NCBI GenBank assembly: GCA_020049045.1
Contig: JAIFLN010000143.1
Span: forward strand, 1 to 41,680
DNA length: 41,680 nt
Direction of reading: 5' to 3'
Source: Spirochaetota bacterium
GTDB lineage: Bacteria; Spirochaetota; Spirochaetia; JABEVK01
Below the pieces are notes generated by a model. It had not been told where the DNA came from. It saw only the letters and a list, made by a program, of their open reading frames with translations, and made no database searches. The position numbers were made by a program, and so were the translations under genes. Shown here in pieces: positions 8,875-15,991 of this stretch. Each line of letters begins with the position of its first letter. Within the stretch, counting starts at the first letter, position 1.

Positions 8875-9075
8875 TTGAGCGATCACAGGTTTCCCGACCG
8901 GGCACCACCTTGCTTGAAGTGCCGACACTTCTACGTGACCTTCAACGCCTCGTTTCCCCGTGCCTGCCGCATGTTCGGTGTACAGACAGCCTCCATGCCC
9001 AGCCAGGAAGTTTTTTTGGCGACGGGTCGGCACTGCCCGGAATACAGCGAAAACCCCAAACTGAAGAAGTCGTGA
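8875..9075 (+). CDS. Small cysteine-motif protein, conserved type
   Basis: 66 residues from TTG 8875 with AGGGAGAGG upstream. It has four cysteines in the order CLKCRHFYVTF, PRACRMFGVQT and GRHCPEY, suggesting one zinc or Fe-S site. I recall similar 60-80 residue proteins in several bacterial phyla, some carrying an unsupported uracil-DNA glycosylase label; no glycosylase domain fits in this length. It is the last gene of the apparent rnf-sensor-CDF run, 12 nt after the CDF gene, and ends 6 bp from a convergent gene. Real gene likely; function unknown. Confidence 0.75.
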   Translation: MSDHRFPDRAPPCLKCRHFYVTFNASFPRACRMFGVQTASMPSQEVFLATGRHCPEYSENPKLKKS

Positions 9076-9081
9076 ACAGAC

Positions 9082-9840
9082 TCAGATCTTGCCGATGTTG
9101 TTGAGCCTGAAGTCATTCAAAACCCGGCGGCAGAAGGCTTGAGCCTTGTGGACCACGGCCATTTCCTCTTTGGTGATGCTGTCCGTTTTGGTGGCGATGT
9201 CGAGGAGAATTTCGACCCGGTGGAGGAGTTGCGCGCCTAGGAACAAGCACCGGTTCTGAGCGCGGGCAATTTGACTCAACTCGGCATCGCCGTTCAACAG
9301 GGCCCAATAGGCTTCAATATCCTTGGGCCATTTGTCGCCCTGCAAGGTCAAGGCTCCCAAATCGGTGTCAGCAAGGAACAATCCGGGGCTGGGACATTTA
9401 CCCAGAAAGACAGGGTACAGCACGTCCCAGAGTTCCTTGCGGAACCACCTCAGGGTGCCATACAACTTGTCGACATCGGGGCTCTTCTCCGGATGTTCGG
9501 GAAGTCCTAGTGCAGGATAGTGCTTGATCCGCGCCTGCAACTGTTCCACGATCCGGTCGGCGTAGGAAACTACGGCCTTCGGCTTCGGGGCCGGGTTCCC
9601 TGCTGATAAATTTCCCTTGGCCTCAGCGCGTTCGATCAGAGTCCTGACAACCTGAATTTCCGCGCTGAGAAAGGTGGCTAGATCAATCCGGCTCCGTAAA
9701 GCCTCTTCATACCGCTCATCGAATTTCTTCTTGGCATCGGGTGTCCTGAGAAAGTGGACGATGTAATGATCGTACTCAGAACGGATCCTGTTGACGGCCC
9801 GTTCTATCTCCAAATCGGTCAGACGATGAATCTTGGACAA
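9082..9840 (-). CDS. Hypothetical protein, helical, unknown family
   Basis: 252 residues starting at TTG (MSKIHRLTDLEIERAVNRIR). Charged and probably all-helical, no signal peptide, no TM segment. I see no known catalytic motif. It is transcribed away from the cheY gene at 9870; only 29 bp separate the starts, so both promoters share that stretch (a TATTAT lies in the right orientation for this gene). It may be part of the neighbouring signalling group but nothing in its sequence proves it. Confidence 0.75.
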   Translation of the reverse strand: MSKIHRLTDLEIERAVNRIRSEYDHYIVHFLRTPDAKKKFDERYEEALRSRIDLATFLSAEIQVVRTLIERAEAKGNLSAGNPAPKPKAVVSYADRIVEQLQARIKHYPALGLPEHPEKSPDVDKLYGTLRWFRKELWDVLYPVFLGKCPSPGLFLADTDLGALTLQGDKWPKDIEAYWALLNGDAELSQIARAQNRCLFLGAQLLHRVEILLDIATKTDSITKEEMAVVHKAQAFCRRVLNDFRLNNIGKI

Positions 9841-9863
9841 TTCCCTACCTCATCTCCTATAAT
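9834..9863 (+). promoter_or_regulatory. Promoter of the first cheY cassette; transcript probably leaderless
   Basis: TGGACA (9834-9839), 18-bp spacer, perfect TATAAT (9858-9863). The ATG of cheY is at 9870, only 6 nt past the -10 box, which would put the transcription start on or next to the A of the ATG. No Shine-Dalgarno is present. The same segment must serve the divergent gene ending at 9082. Confidence 0.65.
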
Positions 9864-9869
9864 AGCGTC

Positions 9870-10250
9870 ATGCGTATCCTGATTGTGGACGATTCTCGCA
9901 TCATGCGGAATATAGTTAAAAATACTCTGAAGTCTCTCCGCTATCCAGAGGATGTTTTTCTGGAAGCTCCCGACGGCCAGGTAGCCTGGCAGATTCTTGA
10001 GGCTCAAGAAATCACCCTGTTGCTGGTGGATTGGAACATGCCGACCCTCAACGGTCTCGAGCTGGTCAAGAAACTTCGGGCCAACGCCAAGCACCAGAAA
10101 CTGCCCATCATTATGATCACCTCCGAGGCGGCCAAGTACAACGTGATCGAAGCGGTGAAAGCCGGAGTCAGCGACTACCTGGTGAAACCGGTGACAGAGA
10201 AGGGTCTCGAGGAGAAAATCCGGCGGGTCCTCGACAGGAGGCCGTCATGA
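9870..10250 (+). CDS. CheY-type single-domain response regulator (cassette 1)
   Basis: 126 residues, one receiver domain. The acidic pair is in LIVDDSR, the phospho-acceptor is D54 (LLVDWNMP), the conserved Thr is in IMITSEAAK and the Lys in YLVKPVT. No output domain. It overlaps the cheX start by 4 nt (ATGA). With the following cheX and Hpt-kinase it forms a three-gene phosphorelay cassette that recurs at 25542-28619, where the receiver is very similar (same D54, same VDWNMPxLNGL and MITSEAA segments). Confidence 0.95.
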   Translation: MRILIVDDSRIMRNIVKNTLKSLRYPEDVFLEAPDGQVAWQILEAQEITLLLVDWNMPTLNGLELVKKLRANAKHQKLPIIMITSEAAKYNVIEAVKAGVSDYLVKPVTEKGLEEKIRRVLDRRPS

Positions 10251-10720
10251 ACATCCGTTACATCACCCCTTTCATCGAGGCCGTCGAAGGAGCCTTCGAT
10301 CAGATGTTTCAGCTGCAGCCCCAAGCTCTGACACCGTATCTGGTCAAAAAAGAAGAAATACTCGACTGGGACATCAGCGGCATCATCGGTATTGCCGGCG
10401 AAGCCCGAGGCCTGGTTGTGCTGAGCTTCCCTGCCGACCTGGCGCAAGAACTGACCGCAGTGCTGACCGGGCAAGCCAAAGATACCATGGATGAGGATGT
10501 GACCGATACGGTGGGAGAGCTGGTGAACATTATTGCAGGGAACGCCAAAAAAGGTCTTGAGGAGTTCCGGCTGCTGATTTCGCTGCCATCGATTGTTCAG
10601 GGGCACCATCACCAGGTGACCTGGCCGTCGGGACCCGTTCCCATCATCACCATTCCCTTTTCGACCTCACGAGGGCACTTCAGCCTGTCGGTGGGACTCG
10701 AAAACATCATTACCACCTGA
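10247..10720 (+). CDS. cheX: CheX-like CheY-P phosphatase (cassette 1)
   Basis: 157 residues from ATG 10247 (AGGAGG at 10236-10241); the track ORF begins upstream out of context. It has the CheX/CheC fold signature GELVNIIAGNAKK, with E91 and N94 forming the E-x2-N catalytic pair that dephosphorylates CheY-P in Thermotoga and spirochaete CheX. It lies between its probable substrate CheY and a Hpt-CheA kinase, separated by 4-nt overlap and 13 nt. Expected role: terminate the signal on the neighbouring receiver. Confidence 0.9.
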   Translation: MNIRYITPFIEAVEGAFDQMFQLQPQALTPYLVKKEEILDWDISGIIGIAGEARGLVVLSFPADLAQELTAVLTGQAKDTMDEDVTDTVGELVNIIAGNAKKGLEEFRLLISLPSIVQGHHHQVTWPSGPVPIITIPFSTSRGHFSLSVGLENIITT

Positions 10721-10733
10721 TCGGGAGACCTTC

Positions 10734-12608
10734 ATGCGAAAGTTCTTTAAAAACGTTTTGTACTCCGGCATCCAGGACCGATTGGCTCCCGAAGATCAGG
10801 TCAAGCTGCTGTTCATCAATTCGATCATTTTCTTCGGTTTACTCGTGCTCACGTTTTTTGGTGTACGTGACCTGAGCCACGGTGACATGGTTCTCGGTGG
10901 AGTTACCCTCGCCATCTCTTCGGTGGTACTTGCCTTGTTCTTTTTGATTCGGGTCACCAAGACCATTCAGATAGGCGCGTGGTTTCTACCCTTCCTGATG
11001 TTTGGATTCTTCACCTTTCTAACCGCCAGCGGAGGCGCCAACTCAACGGTGGTTTTATGGATACTAGTCTATCCCATTTTTGTCGTCTTTCTCATTGGTT
11101 CTTTTTGGGGCAGTGTGTTTGCCGCTGTCTTTCTTGCCGTACAAGCGCTTTTACTGTTTGTCCCGGGCCTGAGCCCGGCCGCAGCTGTCGAACTGGAATT
11201 CAAGACCCGGCTTATCGGGGTGTATGCCATTGTATTCACCTTTTCGTTGGCCTTTGAGATTATCCGTTTGCAGGCGCAAAAGGAGCTCACCCGCACGGCT
11301 TCTGAACTGGCCGGAGCCAAGGTCCAAACCGATGGCATTCTCAATACGGTGACGGAGGGCATTTTCCTTTTGAACCCCGACCTTACCATCGGTGATCAGC
11401 ATTCGCATTCGCTGAAGGCCATGGTTGGCAAGGACGACCTGACCGGCCGCTCGTTTTTGGAAGAACTACGGGGCCGCATCAGTGAAAAGGATTATGCCGC
11501 AGCGAAAGACTACCTCGATATGTTTTTTCTCCCCGACCCCCCCTGGCATTTGATGGAAGAGATCAATCCCCTTTCTGAGACGACCATCACCGGTCCAGAC
11601 GGTCTGCCGCACCATATGACGTTCTCGTTCCGCAGTGTGGAACTATCCACCGGACGGAGGGTTCTGGGCACGGTGCGTGACGTCACCGAATCGTTTGAGT
11701 TGAACCGAAAACTTAAGGAAGAAGAAGACCGGTCAGCCCGCCAGATGAAACACCTGTTTCAGATCATTCACGTGAAACCAGAGTTGCTGCTGCAATTCCT
11801 CCAAGACGCCGACCAAGAAATCACAGCGGTCAACCGTCATTTGAAAGATCAGAAAACCGACCCATCACAACTGATCGAGGAACTGTTCCAGGCCGTCCAT
11901 GCCGTCAAAGGAAACGCCGCGCTGGTAGGGCTTTCAGCCTTTGCCGCGAGGGTCCACGCTCTCGAAAACATGGTTGCCGCGTTCCGGGAAAAGAAGCCGC
12001 TTTGGCAGGATTTCCTCGAGATGACCGTTCAGCTCTCGCTCATACAAGCCGAACTGACCGAAATCCGCGAGCTGCTGGGCCGCATGTCAGCCTTCCAACG
12101 CGGAATCGAAGCCTCTTCCGCCGACCAAGACTTGCTTCTGCTGGCTCTTGAAAAAGCCATCGATCAGCTGGGAACCGATACCAAGCTGGCTGTGGACCTC
12201 GATATCAGCGAATTTCAACCACATTTGATACCCGAAAAGCATCGAAAACTCATCAAGGATGTTCTGGTTCAACTCGTCCGCAACAGCTATGCCCATGGGC
12301 TGGAGCACCCTTCGGAGCGAAAAACGGCTGGTAAGCCGGGACGGCCCCGCATCCGGGTCGCGACAACACCGGCAGGTCCGCTTCTCAAACTGGCGTACTG
12401 GGACGACGGACGCGGCATTGCTCCGGAAGCACTGAGCCGCGTCTTCGAAGCGGGATTCTCCACGGCCGCTTCGGTAGGGCTTCACGCTGGTCGAGGCGTG
12501 GGACTCAGTCTGGTGAAACAGCGGGTGGAAACAGCGGGTGGGCGCTTGAGTTTGAGATCGGTACAGGGAAAAGGGGTTGCCTTTGACATCACCCTTCCCT
12601 TGTCCTAA
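10734..12608 (+). CDS. Membrane Hpt/CheA-type histidine kinase (cassette 1)
   Basis: 624 residues; GGGAG precedes ATG 10734. N-terminal hydrophobic region with six or seven helices (about 20-185), a PAS-like segment (about 195-325), an Hpt/P1-like domain with H389 in AVHAVKGNAALVGL, a short helical dimerisation part, then a CheA-type ATPase: N box LVRNSYAHGLEHP, G1 DDGRGI, G2 GRGVGLSL. No CheA P2 or CheW-like P5 domain, so it should act without receptors, sensing through its own membrane domain and phosphorylating the adjacent CheY. Compared with the kinase at 25542 the cytoplasmic half is alike but the membrane input is unrelated. Confidence 0.9.
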   Translation: MRKFFKNVLYSGIQDRLAPEDQVKLLFINSIIFFGLLVLTFFGVRDLSHGDMVLGGVTLAISSVVLALFFLIRVTKTIQIGAWFLPFLMFGFFTFLTASGGANSTVVLWILVYPIFVVFLIGSFWGSVFAAVFLAVQALLLFVPGLSPAAAVELEFKTRLIGVYAIVFTFSLAFEIIRLQAQKELTRTASELAGAKVQTDGILNTVTEGIFLLNPDLTIGDQHSHSLKAMVGKDDLTGRSFLEELRGRISEKDYAAAKDYLDMFFLPDPPWHLMEEINPLSETTITGPDGLPHHMTFSFRSVELSTGRRVLGTVRDVTESFELNRKLKEEEDRSARQMKHLFQIIHVKPELLLQFLQDADQEITAVNRHLKDQKTDPSQLIEELFQAVHAVKGNAALVGLSAFAARVHALENMVAAFREKKPLWQDFLEMTVQLSLIQAELTEIRELLGRMSAFQRGIEASSADQDLLLLALEKAIDQLGTDTKLAVDLDISEFQPHLIPEKHRKLIKDVLVQLVRNSYAHGLEHPSERKTAGKPGRPRIRVATTPAGPLLKLAYWDDGRGIAPEALSRVFEAGFSTAASVGLHAGRGVGLSLVKQRVETAGGRLSLRSVQGKGVAFDITLPLS

Positions 12609-12619
12609 GATGGTGGCAA

Positions 12620-14032
12620 ATGCCTGACGACCCGTTTCTCGAAGAACTAACCAAGAAACTTCATGATTATGCGGGTGAGTTGGAACGAACCCACCTGCCG
12701 GCTCTCAAAAACGATTCCGCCAATTTGAAGGTGACGTTCAATGGCTTACTGGGCCTGTTGAAGCGGAAAAACCTGCTGACCGACGACCCCTACCAGTTCA
12801 GCGAGAAAATTTCCGAACTCAAAGCCGTTCCGAATGAGCCGTTCCTCGAAAACCAAAAACAGACCGTTGTCAGTATCCGGATGCACAACTTTGACAGCCA
12901 GCTGGCGTATCTGGCCGACTACTACCAGTTCAGCCTCGACTACCTCACCCTGCCCCGCTTGAAAGCCATGACCCAAATGCTGCGGTATGTGCGTTGGGAA
13001 GCCTTAACCGAAAACCATCAGGAACTGAACACCAAGTATGTTGCCGAGATGCTTGGTCGGGTGAAAAAAGGCGATGATACCATTTCAGCGGGTCTGGCCA
13101 ATGACATGGCCGGTCAGATGAAATCGCATATCGCCAAGATTTTTGAAACACTCAAAAAGGTGACCTTCTACAAACGCGAAGAGTACAAGCTGCTGTTGCG
13201 GACCAGTTTCTGGGAAGGTCTGAATCTTGCGGTGGAAGAAGTCTCCGGCAACCCCGAGAACGTCCAAAAGAAAATCAAAAAAGAATTCGCGAGCCATCTG
13301 AAAGGACAGCCGTTTATCCAGGAACTCATCAATGAACTTCTGGAGGAAGACTTCTCGCACCATTCGGCCTCAGTACGGGAAGAACTGCTCACCAAACTGA
13401 AAGTGACCAAGGCTGTCCAGGAAAAAAGCACCAAGGCTGTGGCCGATCCACGTTTGGAACTCATGGAAGCCGTGCGAACGTTGGCTACCTACAACATCCC
13501 CCTCGACGCCAGCCTTCGGAAGCTTCAAGAAAACGCCACCCTGCTCGATACCAATCAAGACGACCTGGGTGAACGGTTTCAACGCTGGTTGCGGAGTCTG
13601 ATGGGAATTAAGACCAAACCAAGGGTTTTCACGATTGACCTTTTCGACCCCAGTACCGGGGCAACCAAGCACGAGCCGCTCGAGTTCGACCTGTTTTTAA
13701 CAGAAACCACCAGTCGGCTCCGGTTGTTGACTGTGATGACAAACCGGACAGGCTCGCAGTTTCAGGCCCTTCTGCAACGGGGTGAGGAAGAGATCCTCCA
13801 ATGGTTTGAACGTCAGTTCCTCGACGCAGCCAAAATGGTCGAACGCCTCAACGGTCTGGATTTGTATTTCAAGACCGAGGTTCCCAAAGAAAAACGGGCC
13901 ATGGTCAAGGGAATCAAAGCCGAAGTGGCGCAGATACGGACGACGATGGCCAACGCCAACAAACAGCGCCATGAAGCCGTCGCCCGCCGGGAAGAACAGG
14001 AACAATTGAAACGGCTAGGAATGAGAAGCTAG
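12620..14032 (+). CDS. Protein of unknown family next to the CheY-CheX kinase cassette
   Basis: 470 residues, soluble, highly charged, mostly helical, ending in a coiled-coil-like Arg/Glu/Gln tail (KQRHEAVARREEQEQLKRL). No signal peptide, TM segment or recognised domain. It starts 11 nt after the kinase, so probably belongs to the same transcript; the region before ATG 12620 has only a weak GGTGG. It could be the output of the relay, but this is based on position only. It ends 4 bp from the convergent pheA stop. Confidence 0.8.
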   Translation: MPDDPFLEELTKKLHDYAGELERTHLPALKNDSANLKVTFNGLLGLLKRKNLLTDDPYQFSEKISELKAVPNEPFLENQKQTVVSIRMHNFDSQLAYLADYYQFSLDYLTLPRLKAMTQMLRYVRWEALTENHQELNTKYVAEMLGRVKKGDDTISAGLANDMAGQMKSHIAKIFETLKKVTFYKREEYKLLLRTSFWEGLNLAVEEVSGNPENVQKKIKKEFASHLKGQPFIQELINELLEEDFSHHSASVREELLTKLKVTKAVQEKSTKAVADPRLELMEAVRTLATYNIPLDASLRKLQENATLLDTNQDDLGERFQRWLRSLMGIKTKPRVFTIDLFDPSTGATKHEPLEFDLFLTETTSRLRLLTVMTNRTGSQFQALLQRGEEEILQWFERQFLDAAKMVERLNGLDLYFKTEVPKEKRAMVKGIKAEVAQIRTTMANANKQRHEAVARREEQEQLKRLGMRS

Positions 14033-14036
14033 GCTC

Positions 14037-15377
14037 TCAGGCTTCGTATTCGCCTAAAAGCCGCAGTTCCTTGGCGACCTGACCCAACTCGGCCAGTGTC
14101 GCTTGGAAGGCACCAGACTCGGTGGGAAGCCGGACATCCACGTAGAACATGTAATCCCAGGGACGACCGTGGATGGGCCTGGATTCCAGCTTGGCCATAT
14201 TGACCCCGTGATTTGCAAACACTGCCAGACAACGGCTCAGCGCTCCCGGTTCATCGGCAGTAGCGAAAACCAGCGAGGCTTTGTTGGCCTTTCCAACCCC
14301 AGGCTCTGACCTGCGGGTAATCAGGAAAAACCTCGTGAAATTGCGGTGGTTGGTTTCGACTCCGGGGACCAGAATCTCCATACCGTATACCCGGGCTGCT
14401 TCTGCGCTGGCAATGGCAGCCAAAGTCGCATCACCTTTCTGAGCCACATGTTTGACACTGCCGGCGGTATCGTAAAAAGACACCGCCTCCCACTGAGGAT
14501 GCGCATCGAGAAACTGCTTGCTCTGAGCCAACCCCTGAGGGTGGCTGAGCACCTTGCGCACCGTTTCCAACGTTGTTCCCGGCAGGCCGATCAGGTTGTG
14601 CTCGATGCGCACCTGGGTCTCGCCCACAATGTGCAAGTCGGGAAATTCCAGCAGCAGGTCATAGTTGTCATTGATGGGGCCGGCCAGGGCATTTTCAATC
14701 GGAATCATGGCGAAGTCGACCTCGCCGGCCAGCACGGCCGAGAAAACTTCCCGAAAGGACGGCAGGGGCACGGCTTCGGAGGTGTCCTGTGGAAAAAGGT
14801 TGAACACGGCCATTTCACTGAAAGCCCCATGCTCTCCTTGAAAACCAACCCGAAACGACCCTAGCCCCGAATACCGCCTCGATGGCCCGGAGGAAGGTAC
14901 GCCGGTGCGGGCACTGCCTTCAGCCTTTTTAGGAATTCTGGTCAGTTCCCGGCCCAAAAGACCCGCCAGTGCTTTCAGTTCGGTCACAAGCTCAGCGGCG
15001 GCTCCTGGGTTTGGGCAGCGGACAGCCACCAGCGAAGCCCCGGCAGCAACGGCGGCCATCGCCAAGGGAACCAAATCGGGACCTTCGAGCAGGGGACCCC
15101 AAGGGCGGGTTTGAGTCCGGGCCCAGAGGGGGTAGCGGGCCACCTGATACGCTGTGTCGAGAAACAGACGGCCTTCCGCCAGGGGATCACTTCCGACGGC
15201 AAGTTCGGCCATCGGAACCTCAGGCATCAACAACCCGGAGTACGGGCGTTCTCCGCAGCAGACGCTCACTCCCGCTTCGCGGAGGGTCTCCCAGTCAGAA
15301 GGCGACCAGAGCGCCGCTGAGGCCTCCAAAACGGCTGCCACCGACACCCGGGGGTAACCCAGGGTCACCTCGATCAT
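14037..15377 (-). CDS. pheA: Prephenate dehydratase with ACT domain and degenerate DAHP-synthase-like N-terminus
   Basis: 446 residues. The prephenate dehydratase domain (about 175-355) starts FRVGFQGEHGAFSE and has the catalytic T-R-F in NFTRFFLITRR; the ACT domain (about 365-446) has the phenylalanine-binding ESRP motif. It makes phenylpyruvate from prephenate and should be inhibited by Phe. There is no chorismate mutase domain. Residues 1-150 resemble the C-terminal half of DAHP synthase: DLVPLAMAAVAAGASLVAVR matches the LVPPLARAAVAAGADGLM-type segment and LKALAGLLGREL matches the family C-terminus, but the DPSH and KRG catalytic motifs are gone. The ATG overlaps the upstream stop (ATGA). 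Confidence 0.92.
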   Translation of the reverse strand: MIEVTLGYPRVSVAAVLEASAALWSPSDWETLREAGVSVCCGERPYSGLLMPEVPMAELAVGSDPLAEGRLFLDTAYQVARYPLWARTQTRPWGPLLEGPDLVPLAMAAVAAGASLVAVRCPNPGAAAELVTELKALAGLLGRELTRIPKKAEGSARTGVPSSGPSRRYSGLGSFRVGFQGEHGAFSEMAVFNLFPQDTSEAVPLPSFREVFSAVLAGEVDFAMIPIENALAGPINDNYDLLLEFPDLHIVGETQVRIEHNLIGLPGTTLETVRKVLSHPQGLAQSKQFLDAHPQWEAVSFYDTAGSVKHVAQKGDATLAAIASAEAARVYGMEILVPGVETNHRNFTRFFLITRRSEPGVGKANKASLVFATADEPGALSRCLAVFANHGVNMAKLESRPIHGRPWDYMFYVDVRLPTESGAFQATLAELGQVAKELRLLGEYEA

Positions 15378-15991
15378 CGCAGAGCCAACCTGGTGTCGTG
15401 GCTGAAATAGATCCAGGCGATCGCGTCGCGGTCCATCCGTTCACGGTCGGCCAGAATCCGTTTGATGTAGGCCTGGGTGCTTTTGGGAAGGGCCCTTTCG
15501 GTGAGCAGACCGATACCGGCATTGTAGTAGCCCAGAGCCTTGGCTTCAGAACCGAGCCTGTCATAGGCCATTTTGTAATAGGTCAGACCATGGCGCGCGT
15601 TGGCCTTGGGATCAAAAACGGTTTTCCGGTCAAGTTTTGAGAACGTCCGAGTGTTGAGCTGAAACAACCCGCGGTCAAGACTTCCGGGATTGCGGTTGAC
15701 TGCCTGCGGATTAAAGCGGCTTTCATTCCAAGCCAAGGCAAAACCCAGGGAGGGATCGATGTTGAGATCGTCACAAGTTTCGAGGATGGCCAGTGCCACG
15801 GAGCGGTCCTTGGTCAACTGGGCGTAGTATTCAACCACCAAAGGGCGGATTTGATCGTGGCGGTAAAGGGCCATCAGTGCATCGTCGGTAGCTGGTTTCA
15901 AAGAAGAAGAAGGCAGGAGGCAAGAACTGGTAGAAAGCAGGACAGACAGGGCTGACAGGACGAATAGGACGCGGAATCGAATCGGATTCAC
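15374..15991 (-). CDS. Lytic transglycosylase (SLT domain) lipoprotein
   Basis: 205 residues from GTG 15991, overlapping the upstream kinase stop as GTGA. Signal peptide with a relaxed lipobox, LLSTSSC24, of the kind tolerated in spirochaetes. SLT/goose-lysozyme-like domain: catalytic E90 in AWNESRFNPQAV, then GLFQLNTRTF and YYNAG, the usual motif order of Slt70/MltE-type muramidases. It would cleave the MurNAc-GlcNAc bond of peptidoglycan at the membrane or periplasm. GAGGAG lies only about 1 nt before the GTG, an unusually short gap, so a slightly later unconventional start cannot be ruled out. Operon partners are a hybrid kinase and pheA, with no obvious functional link. Confidence 0.88.
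   Translation of the reverse strand: MNPIRFRVLFVLSALSVLLSTSSCLLPSSSLKPATDDALMALYRHDQIRPLVVEYYAQLTKDRSVALAILETCDDLNIDPSLGFALAWNESRFNPQAVNRNPGSLDRGLFQLNTRTFSKLDRKTVFDPKANARHGLTYYKMAYDRLGSEAKALGYYNAGIGLLTERALPKSTQAYIKRILADRERMDRDAIAWIYFSHDTRLALR

Noticed and set aside
8875-9075. Uracil-DNA glycosylase
   Set aside because: I recall this label on similar small proteins, but 66 residues cannot hold a glycosylase fold and no glycosylase motif is present.
10734-12608. Classical chemotaxis CheA
   Set aside because: Although Hpt and ATPase are CheA-like, it has a membrane domain and lacks P2 and the CheW-like P5 domain.
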